Shown here piece by piece: positions 33,801 to 48,800 of a stretch of DNA of 64,000 bases; position 1 is the first letter of the stretch; each line of letters begins with the position of its first letter. A model generated the notes under the pieces. The model worked only from the letters and a program-made list of their open reading frames with translations, searched no databases and was not told the origin of the DNA. A program made the position numbers and the translations under genes. The stretch comes from Chelonoidis abingdonii. Its lineage: Eukaryota; Chordata; Testudines; Testudinidae. The stretch covers positions 206,725,102 through 206,789,101 of the forward strand of contig NC_133770.1 in the NCBI RefSeq assembly GCF_003597395.2. The letters are read 5' to 3'.

Positions 33801-36800
33801 ATATAGTCCTCTCCATAAACTTACCAAGCTCAGTCTTGAAGGTAGTTAGACTTTTTGCCCCCACTGCTCCCCTTGGAAGGCTGTTCCAGAACTTCATGCC
33901 TCTGATGGTTTGAAACTTTCACCTAATATCGAGCCTAAACTTGTTGATAGGCAGTTTATATCTGTTTGTTCTTATGTCCATGTTGGCAAATAACCTAAAT
34001 AACTCCCCTCCCTCCCTAGTATTTATCTCTCTGATGTGTTTATACAGAACAATCACATCTCTCCTCAGCCTTCTTTCGGTTAGGCTAAATAAGCCACGCT
34101 CTTTGAGTCTCCTCTCATATGGAAGGTTTTCCAAACTTTGAATTATCCTAGTAGCCCGTCGCATCACCTGTTCCAGTTTGAATTAATTTTTCTTAAACCT
34201 GGGAAACCAGAATTGCGCACACAGTTTCAGATGAGGTCTCAGCAGTATAATGGTACTAACTAGGGCTGTTGATTCATTACAGTTAACTTAAAATTTTTTT
34301 TGATTAACTCGAAAAAAAAATTAATCATGCATAATAACACTGTTAAGTAATAGAATACCAGTTGACGTTTATTAAATATTTTGGATGTTTTTCCACCTTT
34401 TAAAATATATTGATTTCAATTGCAACACGGAATAGAAAGTGTACAGTGCTTGGTTTATACTATTTTTTATTACAAATATTTGCACTGTAAAAATGATAAA
34501 AGAAAATGTATTTTTAAGTTCACCTCATACAAATGCTGTTGTGCAATTTTTTTATCGTGAAAGTGCAACTTACAAATGTAGATTTTTTTTTTGTTATATA
34601 ACTGCACTCAAAAACAAAACAATAGAAAACTCCAGAGCCTACAAGTCTACTCAGTCCTACTTCTTGTGCAGCCAATTGCTAAGAGAAACCAGTTTGTTTA
34701 CATTTACAGGAGATAATACTGCCCGCTTCTTGTTTACAGTGTCACCTGAAAGTGAGAACAGGCGGTCGCATGGCACTTTTGTAGCTGGCATTGCAAGGTG
34801 TTTTTATGTGCCAGATATGCTAAACATTCATGTGCTCCTTGATGCTTAGGCCACCATTCCAGAGGACATGCTTTCGTGCTGATGATGCTCGTTTTAAAAC
34901 AAAACAAAAAAAAAAAGTTAATTAAATTTTGTGACTGAACTCCTTGAAGGAGAATTGTATGTTCCCTGCTCTGTGTTTTATCTGCATTCTGCCGTGTATT
35001 TTATGTTGTAGCAGTCTCTGATGATGACCCAGCACATGTTCTTAAAATGAACAACACTTTCATGGCAGATTTGACAAAATGCAGAAGTGCCGATGTAAGA
35101 CTTCTAAAGATAGCTGCAGCACTTGACCCAAGGTTTAGGAATCTGAAGTGCTTTCCCAGTCTGAGAGGCATGAAGTGTGGAGCAGGGTTTCAGAGCAACA
35201 CTTGAATGCGGAAACTAGAGAACCTGAACCATCAAAAAATGCTGGTGGCATCTGACTCAGTGTATGGCTACACTTGAAACTTCAGCGCTTTGAAGTGCAA
35301 GTGTGGTCACAGCGCCAGCGCTGGGGGAGAGGTTTCCCAGTGCTGCACGTACTCCACATCCTCAAAGGGTTTAGCTTGCAGCGCTGGGAGCCGCACTCCC
35401 AGCGCTGCGGCACTGTTTACACTGGTGCTTTACAGCACTGTATCTTGCAGCGCTCAGAGGCAGGGCCGGCGCTTTCATTTAGGCAACTTAGGCAGTCGCT
35501 TAGGGCGCCAGCATTGTGGGGGGGGGGGAGGCGGCTCTGGTGGAGCTGCCGCAGTCGTACCTGCAGACGGTCCGCTGGTCCCGCGGCTCTGGTGGAGCTG
35601 CCGCAGGCATGCCTGCGGCAGCTCCACCAGAGCCGCGAGACCCACGTGCGGGGCGGCGAAATGGCCCGGCGCCTAGGGCTCCAGAAACCCTGGTGCCGGT
35701 CCTGCTCAGGGGGGTGTTTTTTTCACACGCCTGAGTGAGAAAGTTGCTGCGCTGTAAAGCGCCAGTATAGCCAAGGCCTGAGATGATGAAAATGAACATG
35801 CATGGTCTGCACTGCTTTGGATCGTTATCGAGCAGAATCCATCTTGTGTTCTGGAATGGTGATTGAAACAGGAAGGGACATCCAGATCTTTAGCACATCT
35901 GGCACATAAATATCTTGTAATGTCTGCTACAACAGTCCCACGAGAACGCCTGTTCTCACTTTCAGATGAGATTGTAAACAAGAAGCGGGCGGCATTATCT
36001 CCTGCAAATTTAAACAAACTTGTTCAGCCAAAAGCTCAGACAAACAAGAATCAGGACTGAGTGGACTTGTAGGCTCTAAAGTTTTACATTGTTTTGTTTT
36101 TGAGTGCAGTTATTTTTTGTACATAACTCTGCATTTCTATGTTCAACTTTAATGATCAAGACTGCATTACAGTACTTATATTTTTCAGTTCACTTAATAT
36201 TTTATTTTTACAGTACAAATTTATAATAAATATAAAGTGTGCATTGTACACTTTGTAATTGAAATCAATATATTTTTGAAAATGTGGAAAACATCCAAAA
36301 ATACTTATATAAATGGTGTTCTGTTATTAAACAGTGTGATTAATCGTGATTAATTTTTTTTAAATTCTTGACATCCCTAATACGAACACTTCCTTGTCTC
36401 TACTGGAAATACCTTGCCTGATGCATCCTAGGAATGCATTTGCCTTTTTCACGGCTGCATCATGCTGACGGCTCATAGTCATCCTGTGATCAACCAGTAC
36501 ACTCAGGTTTTTCTTCTCCTTTGTCACTTACAAGTCCCCAGCTTATAGCAAAAAATCTTGGTTTCCATTGACTTCAGTCATCATGCCCTTGAGATGGCCC
36601 TCTTGTGTGTATGCATTATGAGTATGTTCAATTCCGTTAGCACAGAATATTTGTTCTACAGTGCACTGCCTCATTTTGCACACCAGATTGATGGTGAATG
36701 AGACAGGATTGTAAGAAGAGTTCATGTTCTCTTGTAGTTCAGGCAGTAGGCTTGAACTCATGACAGCTGAGTTATATTCCTGACTTTGCCATAGAACCCA

Positions 36801-39800
36801 TGTGTAGTACTGGGTGAGAGTCTGTCAAAGGGCCCATGTGTTCCCGCTTTCCCAGGGAATTCACATCTCATTGCCGAATTTTGCTCCAGAATTTGAGCTT
36901 CAATTTTAAAATGTGTAGCTCTGATTGGTGCAAAGAGAACAGCAAAAATATTGAGTGCAGACCAATACAGTTGTATTTAGAGAGCCTGCAACAGTATTTT
37001 TGAGTGGTGTGATCTGCTGTATTCATCTGTTGAGGCCCCTTAAACTCTGATTTCATGACTGGAATTTCTTCTGAGATGCTATACAATTGAGCACTTTTGC
37101 CACAGAATTTTTTTGCTGCATGTCATCTTAGGACTTGTTTTCTTTCTTCCTGTCTTGGCAGGACCTGCTTCCAGCTGCCTCTTATGATCCAGTTTTCCCA
37201 TGAGGGTATTAGCTGGATTACTTGGCACTATTCCATGGAACCAGGCAACCAGCTGGTAATCAGTGTTGAGTTCCCAGCTGGGAGTAGGGAGAGAGGTAAA
37301 TGTAGGCTAGTAAGCTGTCTGTCTGGAGAACACGGCAGCAACTGAGGCCCAGGAGATGAGCTGCTGCAGACAGCCACAGGCTCCTCCCTTCTTTAGTACA
37401 CAGGGAAGGAAGGAGGTTCTGAGCTGGGCCACCTGTACAACGCTGCAGCAGCTGGAGCCAGGCCACCAGGAGGGCATAATGAAATGCATTGCCCTTGAAA
37501 ATAATCATTGTTGAATTTTACATCATGAGTATTTTCAGATATCAGCAATGAGGGAAGGGTGGGTGTATGGGTGTGTATGCACATGCAAAGATGACCACCT
37601 TTGTTGGATGGAAAATAAGGGAAAACCACATGGAAAAATAAAGGACAGTGCTTTAAGGAACATCTTAGGGAAACATCACTTCCCTTAGCCTACCCTCCAT
37701 TTCTTCTCAGATGTACACTTCTACTGCCCTCATATATACCGTACAATTATCATAAACTCAATTAATATTTAAAATGGTATTTACAAGTTTTAATAAATTT
37801 GAGTACATCTTCAAATAAGGGATGGGTAGTCACGTATGTGTGAGGGCAATAAAGGGTATTTCGTGAGATTGCTATAAGTGAACATTTCCATGACAGTAAA
37901 CACTAAATTCCATAGCATTTAGGGCTTGCTGCTGTGGAATTTAGTCTCATGGGGTACGCAGAACCTGATCATAATACATACATACAAGAACGCTGAATTA
38001 AGGTAGCATGACATCCTTAATCTTGGTATGTCGTTACTCTTGAGTCCTAGACTTTGCAACTTTAATATACTTTTAACTTAGTTTAAATGTAGTGGTGGTA
38101 ATAGTAGTTGTCTGTGCTTGCTGATAGCTCTCTAGATGCTATCTAACTAGTTAATTAGGGAGGGACAAATCATTCCGAGTTGAAAATTTTATCATTTATT
38201 CCTTCAAGATGGTGATCCTTATAAAATGTGACTCACTTATGGAACAAGAGAGCTGCTGAGCTCCATCTGAATTATTGAATGACAAAGCTGTAACATATTT
38301 AAAGTTGATTTTTTACAGTCTCTACAATTTCATAAATATTTTAGCTTATTTATTTTTTATTGTGCATCTAATTGTGGTGGATAAATAACTTGTCTTTGAA
38401 AAGGCTATAAAAATAACTCATTTTTGCTGAGGCTAATAGGAAAAAATGTACTCTGATGTTTGGTAGTACAAATTACTCTAGAGTAGAGAAAGGGGCAGTT
38501 TAACTGTATGGTGGTAGTGAAAGAGGAAGCTAATCTGAAATGTCACTGGGTTCAGTTTGAGAGCTAGTCATTTCCTGACAGATGAAACCATTTCTCAGAA
38601 AACACTTTGTTAAAAGGAAAACAACTTTTGAGGCTATAATTCTTACAAGAATGGCCTTCAAATTCTTATCTGTCCTGTCAGAGTCATCGGATTGTTCCTC
38701 TATAGTGTGATTTCTGGTTTTGTATTTCAGATTTACTGTTAGCACCTTCCCAATTCTTAATTGTTAGAGCAGGAAGATGTCATGCTAAAAACAGGCATAT
38801 TGCACTTATGCTGGGCCATCAGTATTAGAAATTGAGCTAGAGACAGAGTGGATAAAAATTGATTTAAAAAAAAGAGATTTTTGTATTGAACCTGGGTTTT
38901 TGATAAAATACTTTTTGAGGAAAATACCTATTTAAAGATTATTTTTAATTAAGATAAATTATAGCTCAAAGATATCTCATGGAATAGAGATTATTAATTC
39001 TATAGTATGAGACAACATATTCGTGTAATGCTTAAGAAAAGTTTTTCATAAGTGACTTCCAATAGTTCATGGATTAGGGACCCAGTCTTTTGGGGTTCCA
39101 CAGGCTTCTGTGGATGATTTAGGTTAATTTTTCTATATACCCAGTGGGACTCAGTGCTCAGTCTAGAACAGGGGTCGAGAACCTTTCAGAAGTGGTGTGC
39201 TGAGCCTTCATTTATTCACTCTAAGATTTTGCATGCTAGTAATACATTTTAACATTTTTAAAAGGTCTCTTTCTATAAGTCTGTAATATATAACTAAACT
39301 ATTGTTGTATGTAAAATAAATAAGGTTTTTAAAATGTTTAAGAAGCTTCATTTAAAATTAAATTAAAATGCCAAGCCCCACGAGACTGGTGGCTAGGAGC
39401 CGGGCAGTTTGAGTGCCACTGAAAATCAGCTCGTGTGCTGCTTTTGGCATGCGTGCCATAGGTTGCCTACCCCTGGTCTAGAATATACCATCGAAGATGC
39501 TTGCTTTTACAGTTCTCAAACTGTGGATTTGTCTCCAGAGGTAACATGCTTGTTAACAGCAAAAATGTTGTTAAATAAATAATATAGAGAGGTGAGAAAT
39601 ACCAGACCTCAACTCTGTTGTCCCTCTGCAAATTTGCGTACACAGAGTCAATCCCTTATCTCTCTAAAAGTGCAAAGTTTCAAAAAGTTGAATGAACAGA
39701 AAATTGTTGGGAATGGAATAGATCAGGAGAAGAAGTCTGGAGACAAATATAAGAAGCGAGGGACATATGCTTGTTTTGTTAAAATATTGTGTTTGCTATT

Positions 39801-42800
39801 GAAGAAAAAAATCCAAAATACTTCAATGTGTTGTTTTAGTTAAATAGAACAATTTAAATGTCTGTTTAGTGATGTCCTCCTGATACAGCATGGCAGGAAA
39901 ATCCTCCAAATATTAATGATAGTTCACCTCCCAATGACTTGATAAATATCTGCTTTAATTACCTCTGGTAAATGAAGTAACCAAACAATCATTCATTTTC
40001 TGATATAGCTGTAAAACTATCCTGAAAAGTTTTTTTTCAAAATAAATCACTATTTAAAAATGTAGATTTCATTTTTAGAAGATACACAGTATATCTATCT
40101 GAGTTGTGAAAAATATGTATTAAAGTTACAACAGTCAACAAGAATGCACTTTTATATAGAAAATCATGATTAAATAGTCTTCCTGACTAGTGATTTTAAA
40201 TCAAATCCACTCTGGCTAGAGATGGGTCCTGTGGATGTAGATTTTAACAATATATACAAATTCTGATTTTTATGATTGATATTTATAGTTTACCATGATA
40301 AGCACTTTAGGAATAAACTAAAAGATGCATCAGAAAGTAACTAAAACAAAACATGTAACAGCTGATACAAATTCTGATTTGAAATTAGTGGCCTGACTTT
40401 TCAGAAATGACACCCACAAATTACAGTGAAATCAGTTGGAGCTGCAGATGCTTAGAGTATTTGGAAAATCATGCTGTAAGAGCATAGCATGATATAATCA
40501 GAACTCTTTGCAGTGGTTATACTGAAATTATGGGCTAGACCTTGATTTATGCAACATGTCAGCATTAATTATTACAGCAAGTGGTAGTATGGTGCAAAGG
40601 AGGAAAACCACTCGCCTTCCCTTTATTTTATGCAGTCTCTGAATCTTATTTGTCAGCACTGTATTTTACAATATATTGGAGTCGAATGGCTTAGCTAGGA
40701 ATAATCAGGTTTAGATTTCCCTGTGTGAGGGAGGAGGGTTTGCTGTCTGCAAGGGTGCCTCAGATTGGGCCATTGGGTTGGTTTAGGGCTTTTTTACCCA
40801 CATTTTCTTTTAATTTTTTTTCTTTAATCCAGTAAATAGTATTTTACCCTTCTGGCAATTGATAATGCCATGTTTAAGAAACAAATCATACTCAGTAAAC
40901 TTTACCAAATTTTAAAAGTCTCATTGTGCTTTCATTTCTGGAAACATAACTTATTTTCAAATAAACCTCTCTCCTATTAATTGGTTGTAAGAACAGCAGT
41001 AGGCCAGGTACCAAAAGTCCTCCACCTGGCTGTTCAATACATGTAAACAATTTGATGTATATGAGAGTGGACAAGGAGGTGAAACATGAAATTCTGACCC
41101 CATCAAAAACAATGAAATCCTGGCATACTGAAGTCTACAACTAAAGTGAGTAACTGAAGAGGTTGCTAATTTCAGATGTGTTTCTTGGTATAGAAGCCGC
41201 CTTAGTAGGGGAACCAACATAAGAAGCATTTTTCGAGATTTCCACTTCTTGTTCTGATTGTACATTCTATTGAAGTGGAAAATTTGTGTTAAAAATTTTA
41301 GAAATCCTACATCATAGCTGTTTCTGTTGGCATGGCGAACAGTAAGTTTTTAGGTAAGTGGGGTTCTTTAAACTAAATTTCATCTGAAGAAGTTCTGTTA
41401 TTTATATAATCAGTTCAAGTATTGAATGAATAATAACTGGAAATTATTTACAGACTGGAAACATTATCATTAACACTCAAAAATTGTCTTGATGGGTTTC
41501 AGTAGAGCAAGCCAGGACACACATGAGTTGTCTAGGTCCTAGTGTCTTCGAGGAACCTTGTTTTTGATGGAAAGGAGAGGATCAATGCATCCTTGTACTG
41601 CATGTATTTCTATCTGATGGATTACAGGCTAGTTCCTAGGATAGCACTTAAATTTTGGTATCGTTTCTCACTATCCCAACCCCAAGGTTCTCTTCACCAT
41701 GTCCTACAGAGAGGAATTTTAAATGTATTCATTGTCTCTTGTAGTGGTTTTAAAAAGTAAGGCTGAATACCTTGTGTGTGCTAGTTACTGTGTGAAACCT
41801 CTTTGGGATCTTTTATCCCCTATTTGGAAATGATACAGCAGTTGCAGAGTGATTAAACTGTTAACAGTGCTTACTGACATCATCTTTCCGAGAAACTAGC
41901 ATCTGTATGAGTGATTTACTATAACAAGATCTTAAGTTTTTCCTGTTGGCAAATGACATGTAATATTTACAAAGATCTTGGTTTCTGTCCAGTAGAAATA
42001 TTTGAGATAAAACAAAGCAGTACAGGAAAGGAAAACATATTAACATTTTCATTTCCAGGAAATATAATGTAAGAAGATATAGTTTGCTTAAAACATACAT
42101 AGTATCTCTTTGAATCTCTCTAATTTACATATGTGTTAGCCTTCATATAGAGGTATACAATTTAAAAAAAAAAAAAAAGCCTACTGACAGCTCCAGGTCC
42201 TTTTTGCCATGTACTAGAAATACTAATGCAAACATAGTTAAACCAGTAACTTTGCCAAAACCAAAAAAGAAAAAAACCAAAATTGTCCCAACCACCAGTG
42301 CATCTCTCTTCCCCAAGAGCTTGCACTGTGCTCTCAAGGGTCAGTGGATGTAGGCTGTTGCACAGAGGGAGAGGGGAGAAAAGCCCAATGCCTGGAGGTC
42401 CTTCATAAAATGTGTGCCATTGAGTCATTTCCCTCTTTCTCATTAAAAAATACTCCACGTGGAGGGCATCAAAGTTACAAAATTAAGGTTCTGCATTAGT
42501 CCTGACTCTCTTCTGGTATATTTTGGAAAGGGAGTAGTCTCTCCACAGTTACGATTTCAGTCAGCTTCCTTTGTACAGCCTTATACTTTGAAAATTGCCA
42601 CATTAACTCTGAAGACAAAGGAGGATATTTCTAAAAATTATGGGGAAAAAATCAAATTGTTCTTGTTAAAAATTCACTTAATCACTGTGGTTTTGAAATA
42701 TTTTATTTCAGTTTTATTCTTTGCTTACCTCTAGCTCATTTTCTGAGTGATTAAATCTCTTTGAAAACTTGTGCACTAGCTGTCTTAGAGAAATAGATTA

Positions 42801-45800
42801 TACTTAGGCAAATTATTAAGGATTTGTTTTAGGTAGTTTTAGATTCAGTCTTCCCTCATTGGTTTGAATGGGAGTCTTTTCTACTGAGTGAGTAGCCCAG
42901 TTGAATGTTAGGAGTTGAATTCTCCAGTGCTTTGCACCTAGTGTAGTCATCTACACTTGTGAATCATGAAATCGAGTTAACAAATATAATGCAAAATAAA
43001 TAAAATTCTCAACAATCCATGGATCAGAGTTAAGATAGTTGTGTTGTGGTGAGAGATGCATTTCCATATACTAAATAAATAAATAAATCCTTCAAAGATG
43101 TAGATGGTATAAAATTTACCTGTTCAAGTGCTTGAGTTTGTGATAATTACAGTATGCAAGAGGAGAGAGTTAAGATGGTTGTGGGAATCTTGACTGTGAA
43201 TCTCCTGATCCTTGATTAAAATTTCAGCCTTGTTACTGCATTGACAATCCTTTTTTTTCATATTTTAAATTGTTTTCAAGAAGATATGTTGAATATTGAT
43301 GATGTGGGAACATTGTGTGACGACAATGTGGTTGTAGGCTAGTGATTTTCTTCTGCATTCTCTCTTACTTGCTAAAGCATTAGGGAGGAAATTAGCACAA
43401 GGATGTCATCTGCCACTAGGTGATCAAACAAATTAAGTGTAAAAATCTATTAATGCGATATTAAGAATATATACTCCAGGTTCCAGTTTTAACTTTTTCC
43501 TTAGTTGTGTTGCATTTCCTTTGTTTCACAATCGATTATTTATATAGGGCCTGATCCTAACAAGATTAGCAATCTCAAAATCATCACTGAAGTAAACTGA
43601 AGTTTTGGGTGCATACTGAGAGGATTGGACCCATAAACAGTAAATCCCCACCTCTGTCATTGGCCTGCTGGGTGACCTTGGTCAAGTCACTTGATCTCTG
43701 TTTCAGTTTCCTCATCTGTTAATGTGCTACATTCTTATATTTGCATTACATTTGTGATAATCTGTTAGAAGTCAGAAAATCTAATTGAAATTGTGTTCAT
43801 TTGAAGTGAGCGGAACTGTGCATGGGCATAGGGGCTTCAGCTCTTGCTGCAGAGTTGGGTCTTAAAATGGGAGTTCCATTTTAAATATATATACATCTAA
43901 GCCCAGATTATCCAAAAATCACCTTTTGGCTTCTGATTTCTTCTGTTTCTATCAGAACTTCTGAATAATTTATCCAAAATTCTGATTATACAGAGGTATG
44001 GATGTTTCCAAAGATATTTGGATAATGGGATTTTTTCAATGTGTATAAAATATTTTATATATTAAATTTTTATTTGCAAAAGTTAAGAATGGCAATATTA
44101 GTCATTCATAACTAAGCTAGGAGTGAATTTTGCATTTAGACCAAATGAATGCCAGTTATGCCTTGATATCACACCATGTAATGATAAATTCTGGAAATAT
44201 GTGAATTTAATTTATCACAGGAGTTTCACTTCCTTATGTTTGTCATATGTCTTAATTTTAACTTAACTTTTTTTTTTTCTATTGTTAGATGACCATAGTC
44301 GTGTAAAACTGCAGAACACAGAGAATGATTATATCAATGCCAGTTTAGTAGTCATAGAAGAAGCCCAAAGAAACTATATTTTAACACAGGTAAGTAATAA
44401 CCAGATATTAAATTGTTATGGGGGAGGGAGAACATGGACATTATGGCATAGCACACCCTTGCATGGGAATGAAGCCATCTTTGCTGCTCTCCTCAGTCAG
44501 TAGATGAAACACATAGCCAGTATATCTGATCTGATTACAAGGATGTTCTTCTAGTTTTTAAAAGATATATTTTCAGGGTAAGCATTATTTCATAGCTCTA
44601 TATATTAAAGTTTTCAAACGTTTCTAAAACAGATTTTTCTTTTCAACTAATATGAAAATATCCAAATGGTTACTTTATCTGTTATTGTACTCTCTTCCTT
44701 TTGAACATGCCTCTTCTCCCTCTCCCTTTAAACAAAAACACATGCGTGAATGGTACCAACATACACATTTGTAAGAATTGACAAAAAATCCAGAGGAGAG
44801 TCTTTGGTTTCTTCATTAACCTCTTTTCCTTTATTATTTTGATCCTCAGTGTGCTATAATTGTCTTCATGCAGGTCACGTACAGCTTTGTAGTAATTGCT
44901 AACTTACACTTTCCTAAGGCAGACTTACAATATTTGACCTCATGTGGAAATATGGAATAACTTAAATGTATAGATGCAGCAGTGTCCCTGAATTAATGAG
45001 CACACTCAGGTCTACTCAAGTAGTAGTGGAGGAAAGCTTGAGATTTGCTATTCGTTCCCAAATAATATACAACTTTCCTTCAATTTAACGTACTCACACA
45101 TTTGCCTTGTATCCTTTGTAAATATAACGCCAAGAAATTCATTTTAATTTATATAGCTTGAAAAAATTGCCCAATACTTAGTAGCTGGAAGACTAAACCT
45201 GTTAAATAGGACTTTAGGGAAGTCTAACCAAGGAGGTCCAGAAGAAATGTCTTGGCAAGAAATCTGAACTCTCTTAGAACCCCAGCTTCAAGGAAGGGGG
45301 AGGGTACTGGAGTTCAGTGGTTGGGGAGTTTCCTTTTTCATGTCAAGTTCTGGTTATAGCCATAGATGAGTTTGAAGCTATAATTCCTTACTGAGAGAAG
45401 GGAGAATTATTTTCCCTCACCCCTCCAGAGCAGCCTGGCTGTGGGAAGTCTCCACTGCTTTACATTCCGTTCCACCCTCCATTTTTGAGGTCCTCATCCA
45501 TGTACAATTTCACAATCTGTTTCTGCTACTTCCCAGTTTTTCTAAGCGAGAGCATCATGAAACTGATGAGAAATCCATGGAATACTTGACAATTTCAGGG
45601 CACAACAGGTTTCTGAACAGTAGCTATGACACTGACCTAAGTTTCTTGTAAATTTCTTGCCCATGGCGTTGCCAAACAACAGAAGCAATAGTAGAACTTT
45701 TGTGCCTCTTGTGGCAGACTCAGGAAAACAATGGAGCATCAGTGCATATTCAGTTCATATTGGGAAGGCTTCTTGCAACAATAAAAAATGTCTAGAAACT

Positions 45801-48800
45801 TAATCTTTTTCTAAATGGATGATAGAATTCTGCAGAAATAGCTTAGTCACTCTCACATACTGGGGGAAAGCTTTCTAGTCATGATTGTTGAGTGGATTTT
45901 TCAAGTCTTTATCATTTGAAATACTTACTTATTTATTTGCTTAATATGTAAATAAGCCTGAAAACAGCTTCTCCTTTCAAGTAAGATTTTGGATGGTATT
46001 TTGCCATATATGGAATCCTGGATTTTGTATATGAAGTGGGCTTTTAAACTACTGCTCTAATGGAGCCATATAGAGAGAGATGTCATTCACACAACATGCA
46101 TATAATGGGCGGAGGAGGAGAGGAAAAAGCCTACCTTAGATACAAAATCCAGGATAGTTATAAATAGGGCCCTGTGAAAAATCACTGTTTCACGGAGGGC
46201 AGGGATATGGTGAAAATGCCCCAAAACTGTGATCTTCTAAATATATAATTTTTTTAAACAGGAAAATGTCTGCAAAAAATATCTTTAATACAAAAAATTA
46301 CCTTGGCTGACTATTCTTCTGCATGCATACAGTACTGACTTCTATGCATGTTCATTCTGTGCTTGAACTTGACTGAATTTACTTGTAGAATTCAATACCT
46401 CGCCATTTACACTGTCTTGAATTTGCTAGTTCACGGTTTCTCAAACTTCATTGCACCGCGACCCCCTTCTGACAATAAAAATTACTACAAGACTGCAGGA
46501 GGAGAGACTGAAGCCCAAGCCCACACATCTTGGGGAGTGCTGTAGCTTGAGGGCTTCAGCCCTGGATAGTGGGGCTTGGACTTTGGTGTCAGCCCCAGGC
46601 TCCAACAAGTTTTACAGCAGCCCTGGCAACCCCATGAAACATGGTTAAGACTCACTTTGGGGTTCCGACCCACAGGTTGAGAACCACCATGCTAGTTATA
46701 AAACTTAATGATGTTGAAATACTTGGATGTTCACAGCTGTTTAAGTAATCATGTTCCTGATTATGTAAGGTGATGGAATGCTGCAATAAAAAAGTGTTAC
46801 ATTTGAGAAACAGGTCTTCACCATTTAAAAAGCTATCAACAGAACTATTGGGATCCATCAGATTCTGCTTCTGATAATGCCTGAAAGCATAATTCTCTCT
46901 GATACTGACATCCCATCCATAAATGTACTTTTAACAGCCCTCATTGATGAGGAATATAGTGTATCTCTAGTTATATAAATTAAATTTCTTTCCGAAGCTG
47001 TTCATAAATTGATCATTTTAATTATGAATCTGTCAGAATATTTTGTTGTAGGCTAACTAATGGGAATGCCTCACTGTTGTATTCCAGAAAACTCAATGTT
47101 TATGTTTTGCATTTGTGTACAAGCTGTGCAATTGACTTAAGTTTCCTTTCTTACACTGTTTTCTTTTGAAGACAATTTTTCAGATATAATTGAATTATGA
47201 TTCTTGTTTTGAGCACCAACTGAATGTTTTCCCTCTTTCTTTCCTTACTCGCACAGGGTCCACTTCCTAATACTTGTTGTCATTTTTGGCTAATGGTATG
47301 GCAACAAAAGACCAAAGCTGTTGTCATGCTGAACAGAATTGTTGAAAAAGAGTCAGTAAGTAATGACTATTTAATGCAACTTATACATAAACAACATACT
47401 TGTAACGCTATCAAACCACACTTAATTGGGATATTAAAGTTGTTTCTTAATTGTTAGGAATGTCCTGTTGTGAAGAGCTAATGCATTCGTTTTTGTTGTT
47501 GCTGGAAGCTTAAATAACAGTATGGGAACACTAATCTTGCTGGCTGTTTTAGCACATTTGATTATTGTGACAGTTGAGATACTATACTAATTCTACAAGC
47601 AGGACCAGAAATAACTTTAAAGTAGTTTGAGGGGATAAGTGAGAGCATTTACAGACTCCCCTCCAATTGTACCGGGCTAAGATAGTTCAACTACCTCCTT
47701 TAATAAAGGTAAGAGGTGAAATTCATTTCAGGAAGAACAGTCTCCAGTAAGTACAGGTCTAGAAAGATGAAATAAAATTCCTGAGGCAGGAGGATGTAAA
47801 AGCGGAAGAACTGAGATGGGAGTAGGAGTTACGTCTTAGGTGGGTTCCAAGATGAGATGTAAAAGGTAGGAAACTTACCTTAAGTTTAACTCCACTGAGA
47901 GATTTTTTTTTTGTAACAGTAGCAATGTTTTGTTGATAATGAAAGCCTGACTTCGTACTACCAGCAGAAATAAAACTAGTCTGTTTTCACTTCCTTACAA
48001 GTCAATGAGAGTTTACAGATTATGAATCACTTGAGAGTGCTTTTTTTGCCAGCTTGTGTGACTGACTCGTTAAATATCTAGATATTAGCAGTTGTTCTTA
48101 GCTATAAATGCAATAAAGTTCTGGTCATTCAAAAATTCTTGGCTAGAAAAGTTTGATGGCCTAATGTACTAGGCCTGAAGCTTTGGGATCGAGTTACTCA
48201 AGCAAAGGAAATGCAGAAATCTCATTCACTTCTAAGCACAAACTCAGATAGGTGAGTAGGCACTAAAGGAGTCTGATAAATCATGCATTAATTTAAAAAC
48301 CTTGGGGATGATGCTGCACAGTGGCAAGTGACATGTAACCTCTATAAATGTAAAGTAATACATATTGTAAAAAAACCAAAAAACTTATGTGCTTGGTGGG
48401 CACGAACTTGCAGAATGCTCTGAAGGGTGAAAAGGGTCATTGGACGAGCTCAGTAAAGGTGTCTGTCGATTGTAGAGATACTTAAAGCAAGTACAGCGTT
48501 TGTGTGCACATCAAGATGTATCAGAAGTGGGGAAAGGGCAAGAGAAGGGTAGTGAATATGGCTAGAGCGTTTAACACTACTTGCAAGTGATGAGAATGTA
48601 AAAACTAGGATTTTAACAGGACCGAACTGAGATTTATAATTATGAAGGACATAGTTATAAGCACATAAGTGTGTGTGTAATATACACTTAGAACCAGCTA
48701 TGCAAGCCCCCAAATTTTACGAAGAATCTCAAACTGACAATACAGCTACAATTTATAAAGAAAAACACTATATTTTATGTAGTGTATAGTAATCCTGTGG

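Larger units (their letters stand above)
34261..36379. mobile_element. hAT transposon with transposase remnants, 2119 bp
   Basis: Ends TAGGGCTGTTGATTC and, inverted, TAGGGATGTCAAG. Flanked by gtactaac (34253-34260) and atacgaac (36380-36387), 6/8, in an antisense CR1. The plus strand (35000-36020) holds transposase remnants. AACALDPRF-like [16 protein letters not shown] is near 35120-35160, and a C-terminal hAT dimerisation region ([20 protein letters not shown] then [19 protein letters not shown]) is at 35885-36005. It is broken by stops and by a nested MITE at 35261-35777. Confidence 0.8.

Noticed and set aside
44282..44503. Exon 3 extended beyond 44389
   Set aside because: The frame continues only into intron sequence after a perfect gtaagt donor.
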